This document shows, piece after piece, positions 14,598-23,296 of a stretch of DNA of 34,917 nucleotides. Source of the DNA: Caldilineaceae bacterium (GTDB lineage Bacteria > Chloroflexota > Anaerolineae > Caldilineales > Caldilineaceae). Numbering within the stretch: the stretch's first letter is position 1; each line of letters begins with the position of its first letter. The notes beneath the pieces are model-generated. The model saw nothing but the letters and a program-made list of their open reading frames with translations. It was not told the origin of the DNA and searched no databases. The position numbers and the translations under genes are program-made. The DNA lies in assembly GCA_026705565.1 (NCBI GenBank), contig JAPPAJ010000273.1:1-34917 (forward strand). The letters are read 5' to 3'.

Positions 14598-17177
14598 CTA
14601 TTCGGCGGCGACGGGAACGTCGATGAAGTTGGCCTCGGGATCGGGGTCGCAGTCCCCGTACAGACTACAGTCGGTGTCGGTCAGGCCGGCACCGGAAGAG
14701 CTGGTACTACCCGCAAGATCCAGAGTGAACAGCGTGCCCGGGTTGTCCGCTGCGTCAAACGGGAGGATCTGAAGATTCTGGAGGGGAGCATCGGGCACCC
14801 GGGGCCACTGCAACGGTTGGGTCTGCCAGTGGCGGTAGGGAATCGACACCACGGTTACCTGATCCAGGCCCAGGGGCACGACATCGTGCCAGTGAACCCG
14901 GAACTCGACGTCTGTCTCCGCCTCAAAGAGATGGAAGTCAACGGAGAATGCCTGGAAACCGGGACGGGGCCGCAAGTCGGATACATGGAGATTTCTGAAC
15001 CCGGCGGTTGTTCTCCCCCCGTCGTGGACAACATCCAACTTGGCGACAAGCTCAGCTTCCCCGGTTTCCTTCAGGTAGGGGCGCTCCAGGTCCGGGACGC
15101 GCAGCCTGAACACGGCCCGGTACGAGCGGCCATGCGGCAACGTGCCGGTGTAGGGACCGTACCAGACCCCCATTTCATGAGCGTCCGGTTGCGCATACCA
15201 CAGTAGGCCGTCGGTAGCCCCCGGTTCCTTGAAGATGGCACCGCTGTCGGTGGTGTAGGAGAACGCGCTCTGCTCCCAGGTCCAGTCGCGCCCCAGACTG
15301 ACACCGTCCCCGGGCGTGGCCGAAACGGTGACCGGAAGGGCGGCGCCATTGCCGGCACCAACGCGCAGTTCAACCCAATCGGGACCTTGGCGATCCACCG
15401 TCACGAGTTGGGTATCCAACAGGGTTTCACCACTGTAGAGCTTGAGTTCGAGTTCGGTCCCCGTCACCACGTCGCCCGGGAACATCCAAACCCGAATGTC
15501 GGTCGGCAGACTGACCGTAAGCGGCAACACCTCCGACTTCAACGCGGTAGCGGGGGCGGTCACCGACGCGGACGAATCGGGGACCGTTGCCTCAGACACC
15601 TCGACTGAGGATTCGACACCCACCTTGAACTCAACTTCGGCCACCGCCTCAGGATCCGCCTCGGGATCCGCGGACGCCGCGGCGAGCACTTCATCAGCGG
15701 TGTTGTCGGCCGCGGTGTTGTCGGGCAGTGGCTCCAACGGTGTGGAGGCATCGGGTTCCGGATTGTTGTCCGGCACAACAGGGAGCGTTGCCTCGTCCAC
15801 CGGGGCATCGTCGGTTTGGGCTACATTGCCCGGAGCAGGCTCCGAGACATCCGTGACGTCACTCACAACCACCCTTAGGGTCGAGGCCCCGGCCGACGTG
15901 AGGGCGCGCAGGTACAGGCCGGAACCGCGTGCATACCCCGAAGCGCCGTTGGCCATGAGACACCCCATGGGCGTATCCGGGTCCGAGAAGTTGTTGATGT
16001 GGATGTTTTGGTAGTAGTGACCCAGGATCTGACAGTAGGTAAAGCCCTGCTTGGCCAACCGCTGGGCACCCAACTGGCTGAGTCCCCATCCGTGTCCGCG
16101 CCGCTCCTTGCCCACCGCGTTCGGATCCGGAATGCTCTTCAGATAGTTGACATAGGTGTTTTCGCGCGTCGGGTGTCCATTCTCCGCCGAGTACATCGCC
16201 GTCAGTGGCAGCACCCTGGCATCCCCCTGGACACTCAGGATCATGCCGGCGGTTTCCTCGGCCGCCTGATCGGTCCGGGCAGTCCGGTAGTCGCACATCA
16301 CCTGGTTGTTAATCCAGTCGCTGATGTCGAAGGGGTTGCGGTTGTTGCGGTTCTGCCAAATCTTGTTCCAGGCATATGTGCGCACTGCCACGGCCTGCGC
16401 CTTCAATGCCTCCATGTCCCACGATGGAGGTACTTCGGCAGGCAGCACGCGGGCCACATACTCTTCAAAGGGAACCTCGACAATCTGGTTGTCGGCCACG
16501 TTCCTGCGGCAGTAGTTCTGCGAGAGGTGACGGACGCGAATAGTCGTGGGATGAAACGACCACGGAGCGGTTGTCTGTGCCGTGACCTCGTCCGAGGAAG
16601 CATCAAAGAACGCACTTTCGTCGACGTGCAGGTTGGGTTCCGCGCTGATCAAAGACGTGGCCTGGGTTTCCAGGTTGTAGGCGGCAGCCTGGTGGTCCGG
16701 TGTCACATAGGTCAGGCCGTAGGTTTCGTTCCATTCCGGAGCATAGCCGGGAAACGACGCGACCTCCGCACCGGACTCCATGTTGTAGACATGGACTTGC
16801 CCCAAGGCAGCGGTCTCGGTGCCGGTGGGCGCAATGTCAAACGCGACGACAGCCCCTGAAGGGTCCACCTGCATCGCGCCCACATGCGCCTGTTCCTGGT
16901 CCACGACCACGGTCCCGCCGATCAGGACGCGTGCATGCGTCATCGATCCTTCCACTGCGAAGCCGGGGGAACCGACGGCCTTGGAAACGATCTCGCCGGT
17001 ACCGGCCAGATCGGGTTCCGTGATACGAAGGTTGACGGCATTGGCCGCCAGGGGATTGCCGAACTCCGATAGGAAGAAGAACCACAATCCGCCAAGAATT
17101 GATGGCCACAGCAACCCCATTGTCAGGGGACCTATGACCGAACGCCAGACGGGCTTGCTGCGACGCGATGGATCCAT
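14598..17177 (-). CDS. Membrane-anchored SpoIID/LytB-domain protein
   Basis: An 859-residue predicted exported protein with one N-terminal membrane anchor (about residues 17-36). Residues about 45-210 are beta-rich, with a propeller-like feel (GQVHVYNMESGAEVASFPGY). Residues about 213-395 form the SpoIID/LytB domain: PFEEYVARVLPAEVP with the presumed catalytic Glu248, EALKAQAVAVRTYAW, and GHGWGLSQLGAQRLAKQGFTY. SpoIID is a lytic transglycosylase acting on stem-peptide-free glycan strands. A low-complexity Asp/Pro/Ala/Glu linker (about 440-540) leads to a C-terminal beta-sandwich-like region and an acidic tail. There is no sign of sporulation genes, so a role in vegetative wall or envelope turnover is more likely. 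The start ATG has AGGTGG just upstream. Confidence 0.88.
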   Translation of the reverse strand: MDPSRRSKPVWRSVIGPLTMGLLWPSILGGLWFFFLSEFGNPLAANAVNLRITEPDLAGTGEIVSKAVGSPGFAVEGSMTHARVLIGGTVVVDQEQAHVGAMQVDPSGAVVAFDIAPTGTETAALGQVHVYNMESGAEVASFPGYAPEWNETYGLTYVTPDHQAAAYNLETQATSLISAEPNLHVDESAFFDASSDEVTAQTTAPWSFHPTTIRVRHLSQNYCRRNVADNQIVEVPFEEYVARVLPAEVPPSWDMEALKAQAVAVRTYAWNKIWQNRNNRNPFDISDWINNQVMCDYRTARTDQAAEETAGMILSVQGDARVLPLTAMYSAENGHPTRENTYVNYLKSIPDPNAVGKERRGHGWGLSQLGAQRLAKQGFTYCQILGHYYQNIHINNFSDPDTPMGCLMANGASGYARGSGLYLRALTSAGASTLRVVVSDVTDVSEPAPGNVAQTDDAPVDEATLPVVPDNNPEPDASTPLEPLPDNTAADNTADEVLAAASADPEADPEAVAEVEFKVGVESSVEVSEATVPDSSASVTAPATALKSEVLPLTVSLPTDIRVWMFPGDVVTGTELELKLYSGETLLDTQLVTVDRQGPDWVELRVGAGNGAALPVTVSATPGDGVSLGRDWTWEQSAFSYTTDSGAIFKEPGATDGLLWYAQPDAHEMGVWYGPYTGTLPHGRSYRAVFRLRVPDLERPYLKETGEAELVAKLDVVHDGGRTTAGFRNLHVSDLRPRPGFQAFSVDFHLFEAETDVEFRVHWHDVVPLGLDQVTVVSIPYRHWQTQPLQWPRVPDAPLQNLQILPFDAADNPGTLFTLDLAGSTSSSGAGLTDTDCSLYGDCDPDPEANFIDVPVAAE

Positions 17178-17219
17178 GAGCCACCTGGGCGGTACGTCGG
17201 TAAATCGATTGTTGGGTTA

Positions 17220-17225
17220 ATTGTA
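17220..17225 (-). promoter_or_regulatory. Probable -10 element for the SpoIID-domain gene
   Basis: TACAAT on the minus strand, in the context GGCTACAATTAA, about 43 bases upstream of the ATG. No clear -35 box. The downstream AATT matches the other promoters of this window. Confidence 0.45.
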
Positions 17226-17232
17226 GCCTGAT

Positions 17233-17261
17233 CCGTCTTCCACAGGACAGCCGGAAGACGG
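17233..17261. other. Hairpin upstream of the SpoIID-gene promoter
   Basis: CCGTCTTCC and GGAAGACGG form a perfect 9-bp inverted repeat with an 11-base spacer, just upstream of the minus-strand -10 element, over the expected -35 region. The position suits an operator for a dimeric regulator. Nothing else supports this. Confidence 0.35.
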
Positions 17262-17694
17262 CTGGGGACAATCGAACGTCCCTCCGTTGAACCCCACGGA
17301 AACGGATTCGGGCAACGGTTAGCCGCCTGCGAACCACGCGTCGCAGTGGGCCAATCCCAAGTAGTGACTTCCCTGCACCAGGCGCTGATTTACCATGCGA
17401 CTGAGGAATTCCCGATTGCAACCGACGGTATGCGGTCGCCCACCCGTTCCGATTGCTCCGACTCCGTTCCACACGCGATTCCGGTCAGGGCGAGTCCACA
17501 GCGTCGACCAAGCCGCAAGCCTTGCGGTTCCGTCAGCGGGAACACGAACGGCGACGCGTGCACGCGGGTGCAAAAGTGGGACACCCCTGTGCATCGGTCC
17601 GCGGCATGGGGTTGGGATTAACCTGTGCTTGATGCCTGATCGATTCGGAACGGCAGGACTTTCCCGACCATGCACGAAGACATGCCGCCATGGC
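17262..17694. other. Non-coding stretch with no recognisable gene
   Basis: Between the SpoIID-domain gene (leftward) and the 3' end of menA (also leftward). Open frames on both strands translate into Arg/Pro-rich strings without family features, and none has a good ribosome-binding site plus a plausible product. No tRNA and no conserved RNA core was recognised. It may hold a long untranslated region or a decayed gene. Confidence 0.5.
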
Positions 17695-17718
17695 ATCCGA
17701 CAGCGAAAACGGTCGGAT
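17695..17718 (-). terminator. Hairpin downstream of menA
   Basis: ATCCGAC and GTCGGAT form a 7-bp stem with a 10-base loop, 36 bases after the menA stop on the transcribed strand. No T-tract follows, so this is a weak terminator candidate. Confidence 0.35.
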
Positions 17719-17753
17719 ACCGATGTTGACCGACCCGGCCGCAATCCGATGGA

Positions 17754-18641
17754 CTACAACAACCAACCCAGACAGAACAACCCCGAGTAGAGCACCAGCA
17801 AACCAGCAGTCTTGGCCAGGGTGTTGTTCAACACCGGACCGGACAGTGTCCAAACTTCCTTGATCAATCCGGCCGACGGTACGAGGCCAGCCGAGGCCAG
17901 CAGAATCCAGGGAGGCGCGTACCCCAGCAGCCAAAGCAGGACCGGCACGAACGCGGCCACGACGCAACATAGCGTGTATTCCCAGCGTCCGAACCCCAAA
18001 CCGTACCGAATTACCAGGGTGCGACGCCCTGCGCGCCGGTCCTGGTCATGGTCGCGGATGTTGTTGACCGCCAGGATGGCGGTCGACAGCAGGCCCGGCG
18101 CCGCACCTGCCAGCAGAACGTGCGCGGCGACTTGGCCCACCTGTACGTACCAGGTTCCTGCCACTGCGAGCACCCCGAAATACAGCAGGACCATCAGGTC
18201 ACTGAGACCGTTGTAGGCAAGGGGCGACGGTCCCACGGAGTAGAGAAACCCCAGCAGTACACCCGTCGCGCCGACCGCCAGGACGAAGGGACCGCTGTGC
18301 AGGAACAGGTATGTGCCGGCAGCCAAGACGCTGCCAAACACGAGGCAGATGCCGGCAGTCATGGCCCTGGGGGACAACAGCCCCGCCTGCATGACCCGTT
18401 GCGGTCCAATCCGATCCGGTTGATCGGCACCGCGACGCCAGTCCGCAAAATCGTTGACGAAGTTGGTCCCGACTTGAATGCCGACGGATGTCAACAAAGT
18501 AAGGCTTGCGGAAATCCACACCAACGACACCGTGGTTGATGCCATGACCAAGCCGATCACCACCGGCGCCACGCCGGCAACCAAGGTCTTGGGCCGGGCA
18601 GCCTGGACCCAAATTGACAGTAGCGAACGCTTGGCAGGCAT
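17754..18641 (-). CDS. menA: 1,4-dihydroxy-2-naphthoate polyprenyltransferase (UbiA family)
   Basis: Integral membrane prenyltransferase that attaches the polyprenyl tail to 1,4-dihydroxy-2-naphthoate in menaquinone synthesis; 295 residues, a typical length. It opens with the family hallmark [17 protein letters not shown]. The first Asp-rich motif is [15 protein letters not shown], and the second [17 protein letters not shown]; these bind Mg-pyrophosphate. Eight or nine hydrophobic segments are visible. The ATG at 18641 is preferred; a GTG three codons upstream (18650) is an alternative, and neither has a clear ribosome-binding site. It is divergent from rpmG and stands alone, without other men genes in view. 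MenA fits better than UbiA or chlorophyll-synthase relatives, but the exact prenyl acceptor is inferred from family. Confidence 0.85.
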   Translation of the reverse strand: MPAKRSLLSIWVQAARPKTLVAGVAPVVIGLVMASTTVSLVWISASLTLLTSVGIQVGTNFVNDFADWRRGADQPDRIGPQRVMQAGLLSPRAMTAGICLVFGSVLAAGTYLFLHSGPFVLAVGATGVLLGFLYSVGPSPLAYNGLSDLMVLLYFGVLAVAGTWYVQVGQVAAHVLLAGAAPGLLSTAILAVNNIRDHDQDRRAGRRTLVIRYGLGFGRWEYTLCCVVAAFVPVLLWLLGYAPPWILLASAGLVPSAGLIKEVWTLSGPVLNNTLAKTAGLLVLYSGLFCLGWLL

Positions 18642-18728
18642 TGGGCACACCGAAGGGAATCGTCGGGCTGGACCTTGCCGGACGTGTTACATCCGTCCGG
18701 CGAACAGTCCGAAAACAGCGACAATGGT

Positions 18729-18734
18729 TATAAT
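18729..18734 (+). promoter_or_regulatory. -10 element for rpmG
   Basis: A perfect TATAAT, 66 bases upstream of the rpmG ATG, without a clear -35 box. The predicted leader contains a 6-bp hairpin (GTCGGA at 18764-18769 with TCCGAC at 18779-18784), a possible site for autogenous control. Confidence 0.55.
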
Positions 18735-18800
18735 CCAGACCGAACGCGACCCGGTGCGTTAGTGTCGGAGCGAACACGTCCGACTGAGTGGCGAGGCATT

Positions 18801-18968
18801 ATGGCAAAGAAAGGCAAAGGCGCGCGGATTCAGGTAACGATGAAGAGCACGGAAAGTTCGCATCGCTATCTCACGGAGAAAAACCGGCGCAACAATACCA
18901 GTCGCTTGGAACTGCGCAAGTTTGATCCCGTGTTGCGGCGGCACGTGATCTACAGGGAATCCCGTTAG
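18801..18968 (+). CDS. rpmG: Large ribosomal subunit protein bL33
   Basis: A 55-residue ribosomal protein near the tRNA exit site. [31 protein letters not shown] and [18 protein letters not shown] match bL33 throughout. It has no cysteine at all, so it is the zinc-independent (C-minus) form. The ATG at 18801 fits the family start MAK and is preceded by GAGG. It stands alone, with its own promoter upstream and a terminator-like hairpin downstream. Confidence 0.95.
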   Translation: MAKKGKGARIQVTMKSTESSHRYLTEKNRRNNTSRLELRKFDPVLRRHVIYRESR

Positions 18969-18994
18969 GGTTCCAGTTCAGTCCACAACCTAAC

Positions 18995-19020
18995 CGGCCC
19001 GGACCCCCGCGCTCGGGCCG
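18995..19020 (+). terminator. Probable terminator of rpmG
   Basis: CGGCCCG (18995-19001) pairs with CGGGCCG (19014-19020), a 7-bp GC stem with a 12-base loop, followed by TGTTTG. It is 26 bases after the rpmG stop. The weak T-tract makes it an imperfect intrinsic terminator. Confidence 0.5.
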
Positions 19021-19076
19021 TGTTTGCGCGCCTTTGGTCCGTCAAAGGCAAGTTGAACACTCAACCCAGGCCACCC

Positions 19077-20027
19077 ATGGTCCCCACCGATTGGGGAAAG
19101 GTTGTGCGCACAGTCCTCAAGGGCTGTTGCATGGGCGCGGCCGATGTGGTTCCAGGAGTGTCCGGCGGAACCATGGCCCTGCTGCTTGGGATCTATCCCG
19201 AACTGCTCGCGAGCCTGGGAGCCCTGTCCGACAAGGCGCTGTGGCAGGATGCGGCCAACCTGCGTTGGCGATCGGTGCTGGACAGGATCAACATGCGGTT
19301 TCTGATTCCGTTGGGGATGGGCATTGGCGCCGCCCTGCTCATTTTGGCCCGGGCCGTCGAAGCCGTGTTGTCACGCTGGCCAATGCAGCTCTGGAGTTTC
19401 TTCTGCGGGTTGATTTTGGGATCGGCGATCGTAATTGGCATGGACAGGGTGGCTTGGCGCCCGGACCGAATCCTTCTGGTCCTGGCAAGTCTGGCCACTG
19501 TCTGGTTGTGCATGGGTCTGGCCCCGGCGGTCACCCCCACCGTACCCTGGTTTCTGTTGCTGTGCGGATGGCTTGCCGTTGGAGCCATGTTGCTTCCGGG
19601 TGTGTCGGGTTCCTGGGTTCTGGTCATGATGGGCCAGTACGGACCCGTCTTGGCCGCGGTCAACAATCAGGAGTTGGACATTGTCATGGTGGTCCTTGCC
19701 GGGGGAGCCATGGGGCTGGTGACCGTGTCGAAAGCCCTGTTGTGGCTGTATCGTCGTTGGACGCAACCAGTACTGGCTGTTCTGGTCGGCATCATGGCGG
19801 GGAGCGTACGTCGGATTTGGCCATGGAATTCCGCTGCCGCACTGGACGGTGAAGCAGTGGGTCCGGACTTCCTGGGACTAACCCTCCCGGACATCACTCC
19901 CGCGTACGCGGCCAGCACCGAGTTCATGACGGTGTGCGCGGCAGCATTCGCGGGACTGGCACTGGTTTACTTCCTGGCCCGAAGTTCCACTACAGAGGAG
20001 GCTTTCCAACACGAACAGCCGCGTTGA
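19077..20027 (+). CDS. DUF368 membrane protein, PopT-type undecaprenyl-phosphate transporter
   Basis: A multi-pass membrane protein of about 316 residues. The DUF368 hallmark GCCMGAADVVPGVSGGTMALLLGIY lies near the N-terminus, and a second PGVSGS motif (MLLPGVSGSWVLVMMGQY) lies mid-protein; this internal repeat is typical of the family. DUF368 proteins (PopT) have been shown to return undecaprenyl phosphate across the membrane for reuse in wall and glycan synthesis. The ATG at 19077 is chosen because the upstream GTG (19020) lies in the rpmG terminator stem. The convergent neighbour is the Agl23-like gene, whose family is thought to work with polyprenyl-phosphate-linked sugars, so the location is suggestive. 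The family call is firm; the transport role comes from family knowledge. Confidence 0.88.
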   Translation: MVPTDWGKVVRTVLKGCCMGAADVVPGVSGGTMALLLGIYPELLASLGALSDKALWQDAANLRWRSVLDRINMRFLIPLGMGIGAALLILARAVEAVLSRWPMQLWSFFCGLILGSAIVIGMDRVAWRPDRILLVLASLATVWLCMGLAPAVTPTVPWFLLLCGWLAVGAMLLPGVSGSWVLVMMGQYGPVLAAVNNQELDIVMVVLAGGAMGLVTVSKALLWLYRRWTQPVLAVLVGIMAGSVRRIWPWNSAAALDGEAVGPDFLGLTLPDITPAYAASTEFMTVCAAAFAGLALVYFLARSSTTEEAFQHEQPR

Positions 20028-20052
20028 GAAAGCAAGGGAAGTTTCCAGGTTG

Positions 20053-20070
20053 GCGCCACCGATATGGCGC
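20053..20070. other. Hairpin between convergent PopT-type and Agl23-like genes
   Basis: GCGCCA and TGGCGC form a 6-bp stem with a 6-base loop in the 101-base convergent gap. No T-tract. Possible weak bidirectional terminator. Confidence 0.3.
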
Positions 20071-20128
20071 ATCCCGCCAAAGGTGGAGGGGCGCGGGTTG
20101 TTGCGCAGCCCGTATGCCTGGCATCCAG

Positions 20129-23100
20129 TTAAGGCAACGACGGCAGCCGCAGTTCCAGGAGACGGCTGTTGGCAGCGTCCGCGACCACAATCGTTTCGGT
20201 CAGCCCATCCACGGCAATCCCGATTGGCATGGGGGGTTCCTGCGCAGTTTCCTGGAAGGCTGTCAGATCCTGATAGCCGAGCAGTTCACCGTCAAGGCCG
20301 AAGAACACGAGCCGGCCGTGTAAGGGATCGGTCACCACCAAGCCGCCTGGCACCACACCGACAAACGGCTTGTCGTCGGGGTGGCGGGTTGACCACATGG
20401 ACAGGGGCACCGCAATTTCGCCCAGCGACACATTCGCAGCCGAGATCCGTTGAATCCGACCGTTCCAGGTGTCGGTGACCCAGAGGTCGCCGTTTGCCCC
20501 CGGCAATACCGCAACCGGTTCCTGGAATTGGACCGGCCCCGCGCCGGAAGAGCCGATTTCCGCCATCAGTACGCCTTCGGGCGAAAACCGCAGCAGGCGG
20601 TGGTGGCCTGTGTCCGCGACCACGATACTGCCGTCCGCTTCAACGGCGATTCCCCTGGGACCGTACAGGCCGATCGGGTTCCGGTTTGGCGCTTCCTGGT
20701 CCAGTGCCGCTCCCCAGGCCAACTCAAACCTGCCATCCGAGGAAAATCTCTGGATCCTGTGATTCCAGGTGTCCGCAACAAACAACCGTCCATCGGCGTC
20801 CATGGCAGCGCCCCACGGTTCGTTGAACTGCCCGTCGCCAAGCCTGAAGGGGCCGTCGCCATCGAGATCGTCGCAGGTCTCCGGTGCACCAATATCACAG
20901 TGGCCTCCGACCTCCCACAGCAGTTCTCCGTTCCGGCCAAACACCAAGACGGTGTCTCGGTCGCCGTCGGTAACCACGCGCCTGCCCTCCGGACCAATTG
21001 ACACGCCCAGGGGCCTTGCGAAATCCGCCTGTTTCCCGGAGCCGTCCACCACCCCTGCCAGTTCGAGTTTCAGGGCGAGTTCCGAATTCAACATGGGGTT
21101 CGGAGCCGTCTCATAGATGGTCGGAAACTCGGTGGGCGGCCAAATCACGGGTGCCAGGTCCCGCTTCACGTGCATGTCGAAGTACTTGACATGCGGCCAG
21201 GCTTCTTCGGTCAGCCCGAAGTGGGTCCTCCACAGGAAGCGGTCGAACCACTGCCTTCTCCGCTCCCGGTGGAACACCCCTTGCAGCGAGGACGCGTGGA
21301 ACTCCTTGTAGGACTCCTCGGGCCACCAAATCAACCGGAAACGGCGCGTTACGTAGTCGCGCTGGACCAGCGGCCGAATGTTGGGTGCAATCGCATCCCC
21401 CGCCAAAATAACGGAGGCTTTCTGCAAGTCGGGGGTCGAGGACCTGCCGTCATATAGTTGCACCGCCTCATCGTCCCGGAAGTACCACGCCATCGGCCAG
21501 GACACCTCGTGGTCGTACATGACGGTTGGATCGTAGCCTTCCGGAAGGGCTCTTCGAACAGCGTTGATGTCCGCCAATACCTGTTTCACATCGGGAGTGC
21601 CGTGGGCATAGACCAAGTACTCGCGGGCACTGTCGTACCGCACATAGGTCAGGTTCCAGGCCACGTGCACCGTCAGGATCCCAAGTGCCAGACCTGCACT
21701 CATGCCCAACAGGCGGCCATTGCCCGGCCTACCCCGGACAAACCCCACTGCCAACGGCACCAGCAATCCACAGCCTCCCACAACCAGCGACAGCCATTGC
21801 ATGGTCTCGCGGACGGCTTCCTGGTCGCTGCCGGAAAAAGGCGTGCGGCCCACAGCGAACATCCAGCAGGCGAAGCCCGCGCCACCCAAGGTGCAGGCAA
21901 CCAGCCCCGGCTTGTCATCAGGGGAAACGGTGCATATCCACCTGAACGCGGCCCAACTCCCCAACAGGACCGTTGGCAACGCGAGATGAACCATAAGCCA
22001 GGGCATCTTTTCCCCGGCCACCGTGTAGCCGGCAAAACTGCCGATGGTCCAGATGAGCAGGAAACCGGGTACAAGCCAGTGAACTTCATTGTCGGACAGA
22101 CTCGATCGCCGCGCCCGGGACGACCTCGCCCGTGCATACCGGACCAGCAAGGGGACCGAGGCCGCGAGCAGGGCCAGGGGCAGGAATTCATACAGCAGGG
22201 CCAGATACGGGTAGTAGAACCATGGCTGGCCGCCGCGCATCACTCCTTGTTGTTCCAGCCAGTACCCCAGGCTGCCCACCACTCCGGACTGTACCCCCGC
22301 CATCGCCGAAAACAGATTGGTGTAGAACGCCAGGGCCACGCACCAGAACACGGCAAACAGGATTGGCAGGTTCTTGTGGGTCAGGGGTGTATCCCACCAA
22401 ACCGGACGCAGGAAACGAAGAAACCCGGTGGCCCCGACCAACCCGAGGCCGCCGAGCAGACCCGCGATCAACAGCGCGGCCGATTGGCTGTCATCGTCCA
22501 TGGGCATCGGCTCGCGCCCGGCCAGGAGCAGGGCAAACGGTACAAGGAACGGTGCCACCAGGACCCCCATGACGATGGCGGTGTCCGCGAGACGGCAGGC
22601 GACAAGCCGAGCCGCACCCTGTGTCCGCCATATGCCCCATCCGGCACCGCAAAGGCTGAAGAGCCCGAAAATGGCCCCGGTGATGAACGCGTTCTCCTTG
22701 CTGATAAGCGCCACCAGCATGCTTGATGCCAGAACGTACAGCCAGCGCTGAAAGCCGGTCTGCACGTAGCGAATCAGCCCCAATGCCCACAACAGACTGC
22801 AAAACGCCACGTAGATGTCGTTGCGGATATACCGGCTGTGAAACAGCAGCGAGGGGCTGATGGTCAAAAGGACTGCCGCCAGTAGGGCTCCACGGCGCCC
22901 CAGGATGCCGCGGAACCACCAGAGCGATGCAACCGTGCCTGTGCCGACCAGGGCCGGAAACAACCGGGCCGTGAAATCCGACGCCCCGAATAGCAGGTAC
23001 AGCAGGGCGTTCACATGGAACAGGAAGGGACCATGCATCATGGGATCGTGGCTGTAGTTGAAGGCATCCGTGATGTACCACGAGTACAGCGCATGGAGGC

Positions 23101-23284
23101 TTTCGTCGTGCGACAGTGCGCGGTCTCCCAGCCCCACCAGACGCATGCCCAAGGCCACCAAGGTCAGCGACACCCAGAGCCAGTGCTCGAACGTCAACGA
23201 CCGCAGCCGGGCTTCCCAACCGCCAGTGCCGGTTGCTCCGTTGGGATGTAGGCCCGACGCTCCCGATGTGTGAAGGATGGACAT
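20129..23284 (-). CDS. Agl23-like GT-C membrane protein with C-terminal NHL propeller
   Basis: A 1051-residue protein of the TIGR03663 ('flippase activity-associated protein Agl23') type. The N-terminal GT-C-like membrane domain has the family's few invariant features: the DE pair (D60, E61 in SHDESLHALYSWY), HGP (84-86, in MMHGPFLFH) and conserved Arg residues (SRYIRNDIY). About a dozen membrane segments follow, to about residue 560, then a soluble region. Residues about 760-1051 hold NHL-type beta-propeller repeats (GVSIGPEGRRVVTDGDRDTVLVF, LFVADTWNHRIQRFSSDGRFE, IVVADTGHHRLLRFSPEGVLM, LWVTDTWNGRIQRI). Members usually co-occur with DUF2298 proteins, as here. It is the last gene of the leftward block, 12 bases after its neighbour. 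Probably it transfers or moves lipid-linked sugars; the biochemical role is unproven. Confidence 0.85.
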   Translation of the reverse strand: MSILHTSGASGLHPNGATGTGGWEARLRSLTFEHWLWVSLTLVALGMRLVGLGDRALSHDESLHALYSWYITDAFNYSHDPMMHGPFLFHVNALLYLLFGASDFTARLFPALVGTGTVASLWWFRGILGRRGALLAAVLLTISPSLLFHSRYIRNDIYVAFCSLLWALGLIRYVQTGFQRWLYVLASSMLVALISKENAFITGAIFGLFSLCGAGWGIWRTQGAARLVACRLADTAIVMGVLVAPFLVPFALLLAGREPMPMDDDSQSAALLIAGLLGGLGLVGATGFLRFLRPVWWDTPLTHKNLPILFAVFWCVALAFYTNLFSAMAGVQSGVVGSLGYWLEQQGVMRGGQPWFYYPYLALLYEFLPLALLAASVPLLVRYARARSSRARRSSLSDNEVHWLVPGFLLIWTIGSFAGYTVAGEKMPWLMVHLALPTVLLGSWAAFRWICTVSPDDKPGLVACTLGGAGFACWMFAVGRTPFSGSDQEAVRETMQWLSLVVGGCGLLVPLAVGFVRGRPGNGRLLGMSAGLALGILTVHVAWNLTYVRYDSAREYLVYAHGTPDVKQVLADINAVRRALPEGYDPTVMYDHEVSWPMAWYFRDDEAVQLYDGRSSTPDLQKASVILAGDAIAPNIRPLVQRDYVTRRFRLIWWPEESYKEFHASSLQGVFHRERRRQWFDRFLWRTHFGLTEEAWPHVKYFDMHVKRDLAPVIWPPTEFPTIYETAPNPMLNSELALKLELAGVVDGSGKQADFARPLGVSIGPEGRRVVTDGDRDTVLVFGRNGELLWEVGGHCDIGAPETCDDLDGDGPFRLGDGQFNEPWGAAMDADGRLFVADTWNHRIQRFSSDGRFELAWGAALDQEAPNRNPIGLYGPRGIAVEADGSIVVADTGHHRLLRFSPEGVLMAEIGSSGAGPVQFQEPVAVLPGANGDLWVTDTWNGRIQRISAANVSLGEIAVPLSMWSTRHPDDKPFVGVVPGGLVVTDPLHGRLVFFGLDGELLGYQDLTAFQETAQEPPMPIGIAVDGLTETIVVADAANSRLLELRLPSLP

Positions 23285-23296
23285 GACCGCCGCTGC

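Noticed and set aside
17656..17665. GGGAAAGTCC on the minus strand, resembling the GAGGAAAGTCC core of RNase P RNA
   Set aside because: None of the other conserved RNase P RNA segments follow at the right distances; a chance match.
17319..17744. 141-codon minus-strand open frame in the gap after menA
   Set aside because: Arg/Pro-rich translation with no domain, no good ribosome-binding site, and overlap with the post-menA hairpin.
21458..22726. 422-codon plus-strand open frame inside the Agl23-like gene
   Set aside because: Antisense shadow; the translation is Arg/Gln/His-rich and matches nothing recognisable.
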